A stretch of 64,000 nucleotides of DNA from Luteimonas sp. MC1572. Its GTDB lineage: Bacteria; Pseudomonadota; Gammaproteobacteria; Xanthomonadales; Xanthomonadaceae. A program made the position numbers and the translations under genes. Where the stretch lies: contig NZ_CP067112.1 in the NCBI RefSeq assembly GCF_016615815.1, forward strand, positions 2,418,001 to 2,482,000, in the 5' to 3' direction. Under the pieces are notes generated by a model. That model did no database searches, had not been told where the DNA came from, and saw only the letters and a program-made list of their open reading frames with translations. The stretch's first letter is position 1. Every line of letters starts with the position of its first letter. Positions 56,290 through 64,000 of the stretch are shown here, in pieces.

Positions 56290-57618
56290 TCAGGCCGCGC
56301 TGTCGTCCGGTACGGGCGTGCCGGGCACGTCCTCGATGTCGCGCGCCACCATTGCCGCGATGCCGAGGTCGCCGGTGACATTCACCGTGGTCCGGCACAT
56401 GTCGAGGAAATGGTTGACGCCCAGCACCAGGCCGATGCCCTCCGGCGGCACGCCCACCATGGCGCAGATCAGTGCCACCACCGGCAGCGAGCCGGACGGC
56501 ACGCCGGCGGTGCCGATGCCGCCGAGGATGCACACCAGCATCACCACGACCTGCTGGCCGATGCCGAGCTCGACGCCGAAGAACTGCGCCAGGAAGATCA
56601 CGGTCACGCCTTCGAACAGCGCGGTGCCGTTCTGGTTGGCGGTGGCGCCGATGGTCAGCACGAAACGCGACACGGACCTCGGCAGCTTGAGCTGCGTATC
56701 GGCCACGTGCAGCGCGGTCGGCAGCGTGGCGTTGCTGGACGCGGTACTGAAGGCCATCAGCATCGCTTCCTGCACGCCCTTGAAGAAGCGCAGCGGCGAG
56801 TAGCCGCCAACGAACTTCAGCGCCAGCGAATAGACCACCAGCATGTGGATCGCCAGCGCACCCACCACCACCAGCACGTAGGCGCCGAGGCGCAGCAGCA
56901 GGTCCCAGCCGAACAGCGCGGCCAGGTTGAACATGAAGCAGAACACCGCATAGGGCGCGAGCCGGATCACCAGCCCGATCAGGGTCATCGAGACCTCGAA
57001 GATGCCTTCGATGCCACGCCGCAAGGTACGGATCGCCGCGCTGTCCGGGCTCATCACGATGCCGATGCCGAACATCAGCGCGAAGAACATCAGCGCAAGG
57101 ATGCTGGCGTTGCTCGACGCCGCACCGATCACGTTCTGCGGCACGATGTCGAGCAGCATCTGCACGCCTGTGGGCTGTTCGCTGCTGTCGCGCACGATGG
57201 CCGCGGTGCGCTCGGCGCCCTCGACCAGCAGCTGGCGGGCCAATTCGGGATCCACGCCATCGCCAGGGCGGAACAGGTTGACCAGCACCAGGCCGAGCGC
57301 CACCGCGATCCCCGACAGCAGCACGGTGTAACCGAGCGTGCGCCAGCCGATGCGGCCCAGCGAACGGATGTCGCCCATCTCCGACACGCCCACCACCAGC
57401 GCCGAGAACAGCAGCGGCACGATCATCATGAAGATCAGGCTGAGGAACAGCGTGGAGAACGGCTGCGTGACGTAACGCGTGAACGCCTGCACCCAGCCGG
57501 CATCGGCGCCGGAGCCGTAGTGGGCAGCCAGGCCGATGGCCAGGCCGGCGACGAAGCCGATGGCGATCTTCCAGTGCAGCGGCATGCGTTGCCTGGCAGG
57601 CGCGGTCGACTCGGTCAT
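56290..57618 (-). CDS. Dicarboxylate/amino acid:cation symporter (DAACS family)
   Basis: A 442-residue inner membrane transporter of the GltP/DctA fold with about eight membrane helices and two hairpins. Signature segments: [52 protein letters not shown] (hairpin 1 Ser-rich tip), [20 protein letters not shown] (substrate/Na site), [15 protein letters not shown] and [22 protein letters not shown] of many homologues is NQNGTA here. The substrate is a C4-dicarboxylate or acidic/neutral amino acid and cannot be chosen. It starts 61 bp after batD on the same strand. Confidence 0.93.
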   Translation of the reverse strand: MTESTAPARQRMPLHWKIAIGFVAGLAIGLAAHYGSGADAGWVQAFTRYVTQPFSTLFLSLIFMMIVPLLFSALVVGVSEMGDIRSLGRIGWRTLGYTVLLSGIAVALGLVLVNLFRPGDGVDPELARQLLVEGAERTAAIVRDSSEQPTGVQMLLDIVPQNVIGAASSNASILALMFFALMFGIGIVMSPDSAAIRTLRRGIEGIFEVSMTLIGLVIRLAPYAVFCFMFNLAALFGWDLLLRLGAYVLVVVGALAIHMLVVYSLALKFVGGYSPLRFFKGVQEAMLMAFSTASSNATLPTALHVADTQLKLPRSVSRFVLTIGATANQNGTALFEGVTVIFLAQFFGVELGIGQQVVVMLVCILGGIGTAGVPSGSLPVVALICAMVGVPPEGIGLVLGVNHFLDMCRTTVNVTGDLGIAAMVARDIEDVPGTPVPDDSAA

Positions 57619-57679
57619 GCGGTGTTTCCGGAGTGGCTGGACCGCCGGAGCTTAGCAAAGCGCGGCCGGCACGCCGGGA

Positions 57680-59344
57680 TCACTGGGGATACAGCGGCGG
57701 CAACGCGTCGTCTTCCGGACTCGCGGGGGCCAGCCAGCGCGGGCCGGCTGCGAACGCGGCGCGCACCGCCGCACGCGCGCCGGCGGCATCGCCACCACCC
57801 CAGCGCGCCTGCTGCAGCAGCGCGATGGCGGCGCGCTGCGGGCCGGGTTCGATGCGACGCGAGAGCACGTCGAGATCGGGTGCAGGTGGCGTAGCAAGCG
57901 CGCACAGCGCGTGCGCCACGTCGCCGAGGTCGCCGGTGTCGAGCGCACGGCGCAGCGTACGCGGCGTGCCCGGGCGCGCGTCGTCGCCACCTGCTCCAGC
58001 GGGCGTCGAGGGCCCGGCGGCAGCACCTGCCGTGGCCCGCTGACGCTGCTGCAGCGCCCAGCCCAGCGTGACCAGCCACAGCAGCGCGAACGCCACCGTG
58101 GCCAGCGCCCATGAGCGCACTTCGCCCTGCACGCCTGGCACGCGGATCCAGTTGTCGCTGTCGCCAGGTGTCCGGGCAGCGACAGCCGTGCCGGTCGCAT
58201 CTGCGCGCGCACCGGGCGCGGGCGCGACGTCGAGCGTGAGGTCGGGTACGACGGCTTCGCGCGCCGCGCCGGCGGCAACGTCCCACCACGCGATGGTGGG
58301 CGCGACCACGCGCAGGCGGCCGTCGCGTGCCGGCAGCACCGAGAAGCGTCGCAGCAGGCGCAGCTGCGGGCGCCCGTCGCGCACGGTTTCATCCACCTGC
58401 ACCGGCTCGGCGAACACCTGCCCGCCCTGGTCGACGTCGACGGTCGGTGCGGCCAGCTGTGCGGCCATCGCGCCGTCGGCGACGATCTCGAGCTCGACCG
58501 TGGTGGCGTCGCCCACGCGTGCGGCGCGCGGCGGGTCCACCCAGCGCATCGACAGCCCGCGCAGCGGCAGCCACGGCTGCGGCGCGGCCGCCGGCATCGG
58601 CCGCACGTCGAGCGTAATCGCCGGGCCGCTCGCCGACAGCGCGCGCTGGCCATCGTTGAAGATGTCGTCGAACAGGTTGCCGACACCGCGTCCTTCGAAG
58701 CGCGCGCCCGGCAGCAGCAACGCGCCGCTGCGCTCGGGCAGCAGCAGGTAGCGGCGTTCGACGACGGTGTAGCGGCGGCCGCCGATGTCGCGGTTGTACT
58801 GCACGTCGCTGCCCACGCGCTGCAGCGACGCCCCCTGCGGAGGCGGAAGATCGAGCTGGCCGGAAATCAGCTGCGAGGCGTAGTACAGGCGCAGCGTGTA
58901 GCCGACCGCCTGCTGCACGTATGGCGCGGGCGCGTCGACCTCGGCTTCGATGAACACGTTGCCGCGTGCGCGCGCGGGGGCTGCTGCCGCCACCACCGAC
59001 AACGCCAGTGGCGCGGTGCGTTCGCCGCCGACGCGCAGTGCCGGCACGGTAAGGCTGCCAGCGCGCCGAGGTTCCAGCGCCACCGCGAACAGCATGCGCG
59101 ACACCTGTCGGCCGCCGCGGCGCTCGAAGAGCTGCCGGCTCGCGTGCTGGCTCAGCGCGAAATCGGCCGCGAGCGGTGCGTAGTCCGGCTGACCGCCGCC
59201 GTCGGTCTCGATGTTGAGCGTCACGGTTTCGCCGAGCGCGACGCGGTCGCGGTCGAGCCAGGCACGCACTTCGGCATGCGCCAGCACCGGCAGCAGGCCG
59301 AGCAGCAGCGCCAGCATCCAGCGCGCGCGGATCATCATGTGCAT
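57680..59344 (-). CDS. batD: BatD, membrane protein of the Bat aerotolerance operon
   Basis: A 554-residue protein. After a signal peptide (ARWMLALLLGLLPVLAHA) the periplasmic region has repeated Ig-like beta domains (VRAWLDRDRVALGETVTLNI, YTVVERRYLLLPERSGALLL, FSVLPARDGRLRVVAPTIAW). One membrane helix lies at about 418-438 (ALATVAFALLWLVTLGWAL) followed by a short cytoplasmic helical domain. The ATG at 59344 is used, 4 nt after the batB stop region, with AAGGAA upstream; two further in-frame ATGs follow closely. The operon is associated with stress tolerance in several bacteria; the mechanism is unsettled. Confidence 0.9.
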   Translation of the reverse strand: MHMMIRARWMLALLLGLLPVLAHAEVRAWLDRDRVALGETVTLNIETDGGGQPDYAPLAADFALSQHASRQLFERRGGRQVSRMLFAVALEPRRAGSLTVPALRVGGERTAPLALSVVAAAAPARARGNVFIEAEVDAPAPYVQQAVGYTLRLYYASQLISGQLDLPPPQGASLQRVGSDVQYNRDIGGRRYTVVERRYLLLPERSGALLLPGARFEGRGVGNLFDDIFNDGQRALSASGPAITLDVRPMPAAAPQPWLPLRGLSMRWVDPPRAARVGDATTVELEIVADGAMAAQLAAPTVDVDQGGQVFAEPVQVDETVRDGRPQLRLLRRFSVLPARDGRLRVVAPTIAWWDVAAGAAREAVVPDLTLDVAPAPGARADATGTAVAARTPGDSDNWIRVPGVQGEVRSWALATVAFALLWLVTLGWALQQRQRATAGAAAGPSTPAGAGGDDARPGTPRTLRRALDTGDLGDVAHALCALATPPAPDLDVLSRRIEPGPQRAAIALLQQARWGGGDAAGARAAVRAAFAAGPRWLAPASPEDDALPPLYPQ

Positions 59345-59348
59345 GCCG

Positions 59349-61187
59349 TCATTTTCCTTCCGCCCGGCGGCGTTCGTGTTCGATGCGCAGGCGCGCACGC
59401 AGCAGCCCGCCGGGATCGTCGGGAACGCGCTGCAGCCACGCGGCGTTGGCCTGCGCCTGCTCACTGTCGCCGGCATCGCGCGCCTGCTCTGGTTCGCCGC
59501 GGGCGTCGGCGCCCGAGGTCGCGGGGCGGTCGTCCTCGAGCGCGCGTTGCATGGCCTCGCGCTGCGCGGCATCCGCTTCGCGCTGGGCAGCCTCGGCCTT
59601 GCGCTGCTGCTCGCCGGTGCCGGTCGACGACGGTGGCGGTGCCTCGCCGTCGCGACGCGCCGGATCGTTGTCGGCTGGCTGTTGCGACGGTGCACCCTGG
59701 CCCGATGGGTCGTCGGCATCGCCTTGGCCGGCGCCCTCCTGCCCTGGCTGCGGCTTGCCGCGCTCGGGCGTGTCCTTGCCATCGCCGCGACTGTCGCCCT
59801 TGGCGCCGGGTGGCGGCTTGCGGCGCATGGCGGCGTTCACCGCGGCCCGGTTCGCGGCCGCATCCGCCATCCCCGGCGCTGCCTTGAGCGCGGCATCGTA
59901 AGCAGCGAGCGCGTCTTCGTAGCGGCCCATGCGCGCCAGCGCGTTGCCACGGTTGTAGGCGGCGTCCGCACCCGGCAAGCGCTCGAATCCGCGCGCGGCG
60001 GCCTCGTAGTCGCCACGGCGGTATGCCGCCTCGGCTTCCGCGCTGCGCGCGTGCGCGACCTGGTCGGCGCGCCGCCAGGCAGTCCCTTCAACGCCGGCGC
60101 TGTCGTCGGCCGCGAGCAGCGGCGGCGGCGGGAGCGCCAGGCACAACAGCAGGGCGATGAACACGCCGCCGCGCCGGAACGCGAGCAGCAGCAACAGCAT
60201 GGCCGGCGGCAGCAGCCAGAAGCCGCCGTCTTCGCGCACGAAGGCACGTGCGGCTTCGCGCGGCCCGTTGGCCCTGCCCTCGCCGGTATCGCCAGCCGCC
60301 CGCGCGGCAGCGCCATCGGCATCACCACTGCGTTCACCGCCGCCGATCGCGGCCAGCACGCCGGGCACGCTCTCGGACCAGGCGTGGTAGCGGCCACCGC
60401 CTGCATCGGCGATCGCGCGCAGTGACGCCACGTCCAGCCGCGCCGAGTGGATGCCGCCGTCGCGCCGCCGGTAAGCCGCGCCGTCCTCGGTGCCCATGCC
60501 GAGCACGGACACGCGGTAGCCGGCGGCGTGCGCGGCTGCCGCCGCGGATGTCGCCGAGCGGCTGCCGCTGCCGGCCAGCAGCAGGATGTCGCCACGCGCG
60601 TGGCCGGACTGCGCCAGCAGGCGCTGCGCCAGCGCGATGGCGCGCGCCGGCTTGCTGCCGTCGACCGGCATGACGTCCGGCGCCAGTGCGTCGAGGAACA
60701 CCGCGACGTTGCCGGCATCGCGGGTCATCGGCGCGATCGTGTAGGCATCGTCGGCATAGGCCACCAGCGCGACCTCGCCGGCGTGCGCGCGCAGCAGTGC
60801 GTCGATGCGCGCACGCGCCTGCAGCAGGCGCGACGGCGGCAGGTCGTTGGCCAGCGTGGCGCTGGACAGGTCCAGCGCGAGCACCAGCGGCGCGCCGCCG
60901 GCCTGCAGCGGCTGCGCGGTGCTGCGCCAGCTCGGGCCGGCCAGCGCCAGCACCAGCAGCGCGCAGCCGGCAAGCACCAGCCAGCCATCGATCCACCCGC
61001 CGCGACCGCGCGCACCGCCATCAAGCAGGTGCGGCAGCAGGTGGGGATCGACGGCCGTGCGCCAGGCGCTGCGCCTGCGCTGGCGCGCACGCCACGCCCA
61101 CGCCAGCACGGGCAGGAGCAGCAGCGCCAGCAGCCAGGCCGGACGCAGGAACTGCAGGGCCGGCAGGGATTGCAGCAGCGGGTTCAC
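59349..61187 (-). CDS. batB: BatB-BatC: von Willebrand factor A protein fused to TPR domain
   Basis: A 612-residue protein joining BatB and BatC functions. Membrane helices at about 16-33, 68-86 and 310-355 (two). The VWA domain spans about 95-290; its MIDAS start reads DLSSA (D106-A110), lacking the final Ser of DxSxS. After the last helix pair, two or three TPR units (about 385-460: AEAAYRRGDYEAAARGFERL, AAYNRGNALARMGRYEDALA) are followed by a charged, Gln/Glu/Pro-rich tail to the end. GTG start overlapping batA by 4 nt. Confidence 0.9.
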   Translation of the reverse strand: MNPLLQSLPALQFLRPAWLLALLLLPVLAWAWRARQRRRSAWRTAVDPHLLPHLLDGGARGRGGWIDGWLVLAGCALLVLALAGPSWRSTAQPLQAGGAPLVLALDLSSATLANDLPPSRLLQARARIDALLRAHAGEVALVAYADDAYTIAPMTRDAGNVAVFLDALAPDVMPVDGSKPARAIALAQRLLAQSGHARGDILLLAGSGSRSATSAAAAAHAAGYRVSVLGMGTEDGAAYRRRDGGIHSARLDVASLRAIADAGGGRYHAWSESVPGVLAAIGGGERSGDADGAAARAAGDTGEGRANGPREAARAFVREDGGFWLLPPAMLLLLLAFRRGGVFIALLLCLALPPPPLLAADDSAGVEGTAWRRADQVAHARSAEAEAAYRRGDYEAAARGFERLPGADAAYNRGNALARMGRYEDALAAYDAALKAAPGMADAAANRAAVNAAMRRKPPPGAKGDSRGDGKDTPERGKPQPGQEGAGQGDADDPSGQGAPSQQPADNDPARRDGEAPPPSSTGTGEQQRKAEAAQREADAAQREAMQRALEDDRPATSGADARGEPEQARDAGDSEQAQANAAWLQRVPDDPGGLLRARLRIEHERRRAEGK

Positions 61188-62203
61188 GCCAGCCGCCTCC
61201 GCCGCCACGCCAGCGGCACGGCGAGCAGGCCGCAGCACAACGCCGCCGCCAGCGGCCAGGGGTAGCGTTCCAGCCGCGGACGCAGCGCCTCGCCCGGGTG
61301 CTCGATGGGTTCCAGCCGATCGATCTCGGCATAGATCTGCGCCAGCGACTCGGTGTCCGCGGCGCGGAAGCTGCGGCCGCCAGTCATGTCCGCAATTCGC
61401 GCCAGCGTGGCCTCGTCGATCTCGCTGCCACCCGACGGCAGTCGGAAGCCGAACACCGACAGCGACTCGCCTTCACCGCCAAAGGCGATGGTGTGGATGC
61501 GCACATCCTCGTCGGCGGCGATGCCGGCGGCCTTGAGCGGATCGAGCATGCCGGCGGTGTTGACGCCGTCGGTCAACAGCACCAGCACGCGCTGCCCTTC
61601 GCGCTGTGACTGCAGCCGCTTCACGCCCAGGCCGATGGCGTCGCCGATGGCGGTCTCGCGCCCGGCGAGCGCGACGACGGTATCGGCGAGTTGCTCGCGG
61701 ACGCTGGCCAGGTCGGTGGTCGGCGGCGCCAGCGCATAGGCGCTGCGCCCGAACACCAGCAGGCCGACGCGGTCGCCCTGGCGCCGTTCAAGGAAGTCGG
61801 CGATCACCGCCTTGGCGGCGGTGAGCCGATCGACGACGTCGCCGCCCAGCACCATGTCGCGTTCGCCCATGCTGGCCGACAGGTCGACCGCCAGCATCAG
61901 CTCGCGGCCCACGTCCGGCGGCTGCACCGCTTCGCCCCAAGCCATTGGACGCGCGGCCGCGACGCACAGCAGCGCCCAGCCAATCCACGCCAGTGCGGGA
62001 ACGCGCGCTCCCCTTCCACCGCCGTGCGTCACACCGCCCGCCAGTTCGCGCACGCGCGCGGACCACGGCACACGCAGTGCCGGGCCGTCGTCGCGCAGCG
62101 GTGGCAGCAGGCGACGGATCAGCCACGGCAGCGGGAGCGCGACCAGCAGCCACGGCCAGTCGAAGCCGGCGAACGCGGGCCAGAGGCTTGCCAGCGCGTT
62201 CAC
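61184..62203 (-). CDS. batA: BatA, von Willebrand factor A membrane protein
   Basis: A 339-residue inner membrane protein: two N-terminal helices (about 15-33, 70-88), a VWA domain (about 100-295) with intact MIDAS DLSAS (D107, S109, S111), RVGLLVFGRSAYALAPPT, RETAIGDAIGLGVKRL and LVLLTDGVNTAGM, and a C-terminal helix near 315-332. It is thought to form complexes with the other Bat proteins. GTG start overlapping the DUF4381 gene by 4 nt (GTGA). Confidence 0.93.
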   Translation of the reverse strand: MNALASLWPAFAGFDWPWLLVALPLPWLIRRLLPPLRDDGPALRVPWSARVRELAGGVTHGGGRGARVPALAWIGWALLCVAAARPMAWGEAVQPPDVGRELMLAVDLSASMGERDMVLGGDVVDRLTAAKAVIADFLERRQGDRVGLLVFGRSAYALAPPTTDLASVREQLADTVVALAGRETAIGDAIGLGVKRLQSQREGQRVLVLLTDGVNTAGMLDPLKAAGIAADEDVRIHTIAFGGEGESLSVFGFRLPSGGSEIDEATLARIADMTGGRSFRAADTESLAQIYAEIDRLEPIEHPGEALRPRLERYPWPLAAALCCGLLAVPLAWRRRRLA

Positions 62204-62655
62204 TCGCGCCCCTCCATCCATACGAGAAAGCGCGCGCGTGCGGTGCGTCGCAGTGCGTCCACGGCAACGGGATCCGCGTCGCGTCGGAACGGACCGTCGA
62301 TCAGCAGCGCGGCCGCGTCGCCGGAGAAGCGCGGCGCGGCATCATCGGCATCGAGGAACGCGAGCCAGGCCTCGCCCTGCAGGCGATCGGCCGAAGGATC
62401 ACGGAGGCGTCCGGCGCGACGCAACAGCTCGGAAATCGCCGCGATCTGTTGGGCCGGGCTGACAGCGGCGGCCACGGCCGCGTCGAACGCATGTTCGTGA
62501 CGCCGGCGCCGGCGGACTCGCCGCCACCGCCACGCAAACAGCGCGGCCAGTGCAAGCGCGACAACCGCCATGACCATCCACCAACCCGGTGCAGGCGGCC
62601 ACCAGGCCGGTGCAACCGAGGCGTGGATATCGCGCAGCGGCAGCGCGTCCTGCAT
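62200..62655 (-). CDS. DUF4381 family protein of the Bat operon
   Basis: A 151-residue single-pass protein: a short N-terminus with LPLRDIHASVAPAWWPPAPG, one membrane helix (about 25-43) and a basic then helical cytoplasmic region (EHAFDAAVAAAVSPAQQIAA, LRDPSADRLQGEAWLAFLD). The pattern RDIHxPxxxxWWPxAPGWW is typical of DUF4381, always found between DUF58 and batA. Function unknown. Its ATG shares one base with the DUF58 stop (TGATG). Confidence 0.88.
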   Translation of the reverse strand: MQDALPLRDIHASVAPAWWPPAPGWWMVMAVVALALAALFAWRWRRVRRRRRHEHAFDAAVAAAVSPAQQIAAISELLRRAGRLRDPSADRLQGEAWLAFLDADDAAPRFSGDAAALLIDGPFRRDADPVAVDALRRTARARFLVWMEGRE

Positions 62656-63620
62656 CAAGCGCTCCTTGCCGTCGTGGCGGGCAACGCCAGCCACGCGTCG
62701 CTGGCGTCGGCGGTGGACAGGCGCAACGCGCGTACGCCGCGCGCGGCCAGGGTGGCGATGGTGTCTTCGACTTCGACGTCGAAGGCCCGGCGCCAGCGTT
62801 CGCGCTCACTCGTGTTGGCGAGGTCGAGTTCGATGCGGGTGCGCGACGCGCGGCCAGATGCCGCTGCCGCCACCGAAGGTGCGCCTGACGACGCGACCGA
62901 GAACGCCAGCATGCCGCGCGGCGGCTCCACCTCGAGGGGATCGGTCAGCAGCAGTACCAGCACCTCGTGGTGCGCCGCGAGTGCGGGCCAGCGCTGTTGC
63001 GGGATGGCAGCCACGCTGGCGGGATCGGCCAGCACCAGTAGGCGCGAGCCCGGGCGCAGCAGGCGCCGCGCATGGTCCAGCGCGACCTCGAGCCCGGCAT
63101 CATCGGGCGGCGGCGTCGCGTACCAGCGCGCCAGCGCGTCGAGCACGCGCAGCGCGCCGCGCGGCCCCGACGCGGGCGGCACCGGCGGTTCGGAAACGCT
63201 GCCACGCAGCGCGGCGACGCGATCGCCGTCGCGCACCGCGCGCCAGGCCGCCAGCGCGCCGGCGCGTGCGGCCTGCACCGACTTGAAGCGCACGCGCGTG
63301 CCGAAGTACAGCGCCGGCGAGGTGTCGGCCACCAGCAGCGTCAGTCGTTCGCGCTCGGCCTGGAACAGCTTGGTATGCGGCTTGCCGCTGCGCGCGGTCA
63401 GGCGCCAGTCGATGTGGCGCGCGTCGTCGCCTGCCGCGTAGGCGCGCGACTCGGCGTACTCCATGCCGCGCCCGCGCAGCGTCGATGGCGCGGGTCCGGC
63501 CACGCCGGCCGCGCCGCGCCGCGCGCTGACGCGCGCCTGCGCGATGCCGCGCAATGCGATCAGTTCGGCCAGCGATGGCGTGATGCCATCCCCGCCCACG
63601 GCGGCAGCCATGGTGCTCAC
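62655..63620 (-). CDS. DUF58 family protein of the Bat operon
   Basis: A 321-residue cytoplasmic protein with the DUF58 hallmark GRGMEYAESRAYAAGDDARH (about 50-69) continuing into IDWRLTARSGKPHTKLFQAE (about 70-89). A VWA-like fold follows (LVADTSPALYFG, RLLVLADPASVAAIP, VLVLLLTDPLEVEPPRG). DUF58 proteins accompany MoxR ATPases and may be their substrates. GTG start overlapping moxR by 4 nt. Confidence 0.92.
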   Translation of the reverse strand: MSTMAAAVGGDGITPSLAELIALRGIAQARVSARRGAAGVAGPAPSTLRGRGMEYAESRAYAAGDDARHIDWRLTARSGKPHTKLFQAERERLTLLVADTSPALYFGTRVRFKSVQAARAGALAAWRAVRDGDRVAALRGSVSEPPVPPASGPRGALRVLDALARWYATPPPDDAGLEVALDHARRLLRPGSRLLVLADPASVAAIPQQRWPALAAHHEVLVLLLTDPLEVEPPRGMLAFSVASSGAPSVAAAASGRASRTRIELDLANTSERERWRRAFDVEVEDTIATLAARGVRALRLSTADASDAWLALPATTARSA

Positions 63621-64000
63621 GGCAGCGGCACGTGCTGCAGCAGCTCCTGCACGAGGCGCTCGCCATCCCAGCCCTCGGCCGTGGCCTCGTAGCTCGGCAA
63701 CACGCGGTGGCGCAGGACGTCCGGGGCGACGGCGCGCACGTCGTCTGGCGTGACGAAGTCGCGGCCGGCCAGCCAGGCATGCGCGCGGGCGCAGCGCTCG
63801 AGCGCGATCGACCCGCGCGGGCTCGCGCCCCAGGCGATGCGGCGCGCCAGTGCTGCGTCGTAGCGTTGCGCGTTGCGCGATGCCAGCACCAGTTCGATCA
63901 GGTAACGCTCCAGCGCCGGCGCCATGTGCAGGTCAAGCACCGCATTGCGGGCGGCGAAGATGTCGCTGGCCGGTATGCGGGCCGTGGCCGGCGCGGCGTG
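63617..64000 (-). CDS. MoxR-type AAA+ ATPase, C-terminal fragment
   Basis: The last 127 codons of a gene that runs off the right edge. The visible part is the AAA lid of MoxR proteins: DIFAARNAVLDLHMAPALER, YLIELVLASRN, GASPRGSIALERCARAHAWL, GRDFVTPDDVRAVAPDVLRH and RHRVLPSYEATAEG. GASPRG and VTPDDV are diagnostic. MoxR is thought to act as a chaperone for the VWA proteins encoded downstream. The Walker motifs lie outside the window. Confidence 0.93.
   Translation of the reverse strand, partial: HAAPATARIPASDIFAARNAVLDLHMAPALERYLIELVLASRNAQRYDAALARRIAWGASPRGSIALERCARAHAWLAGRDFVTPDDVRAVAPDVLRHRVLPSYEATAEGWDGERLVQELLQHVPLP

Noticed and set aside
53073..56378. An 1101-codon open frame on the plus strand antisense to tkt and the Cds1-like gene, and similar long frames at 917-3736, 11863-14529, 16156-18639 and 40170-42779
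   Set aside because: They lie opposite well-recognised genes, their translations are Arg/Ala/His/Val-rich without domains, and such antisense frames are expected at this GC content.

Overview
The window is GC-rich core chromosome of a gammaproteobacterium of the Xanthomonadaceae/Lysobacteraceae type (Luteimonas- or Lysobacter-like; genus not resolvable by eye). The main evidence is an Xps-type type II secretion operon in the order E-F-G-H-I-J-K-L-M-N-D, a TonB-dependent receptor and several short secreted proteins typical of the family, a RibBX-type riboflavin gene, and dense operons with GTGA/TGATG overlaps. I saw no prophage, insertion sequence, CRISPR array, tRNA or rRNA.

Layout. 1-616: start of the division cluster on the minus strand (mraZ, first codons of rsmH) with a recognisable MraZ operator. 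764-7619: a TonB-dependent receptor divergent from an AraC-type regulator, then a membrane-anchored winged-helix/beta-propeller protein. 7628-10480: RNase P RNA, rsmI, lpoA, yraN. 10492-18066 (minus): glyA, nrdR, a DUF4272 gene, ribD, ribE, ribBX, ribH, nusB, thiL. 18067-18524: a gene-free stretch with two related, oppositely oriented composite hairpins. 18525-21792: RcnB-like protein, ettA, pyrF. 21807-35534 (minus): the complete T2SS operon followed by two glycosyltransferases and pncB. 35692-42134: secreted hypothetical, purL, dsbC, xerD. 42182-51157: RDD membrane protein, FrnE/DsbA-type oxidoreductase, gap (minus), ompW, S1/P1 nuclease, metallo-beta-lactamase fold protein, modABC, acetyl-CoA hydrolase/transferase family protein. 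51222-57618 (minus): a BlaI / M56 / TonB-domain module, Cds1-like PLP enzyme, tkt, dicarboxylate symporter. 57680-64000 (minus): Bat (aerotolerance) operon moxR, DUF58, DUF4381, batA, batB/C, batD.

Functional groups. The T2SS genes encode one machine (ATPase E, platform F/L/M, pseudopilins G-K, N linking to secretin D). The rib genes supply four steps of riboflavin synthesis and share an operon with thiL and nusB. modABC is a molybdate importer. blaI and the M56 gene look like a repressor/protease signalling pair under two matching operators.

Observations most worth checking: (1) the M56 protease gene and the following TonB-domain gene are one continuous reading frame interrupted by a single TGA, which sits in the loop of an 8-bp hairpin; (2) the two covarying composite hairpins downstream of the glyA promoter region; (3) GspE without the usual zinc-binding tetracysteine; (4) several genes whose -10 box lies 6-7 nt before the ATG, suggesting leaderless mRNAs; (5) regulatory sites for MraZ, BlaI and FNR/Anr-type proteins.
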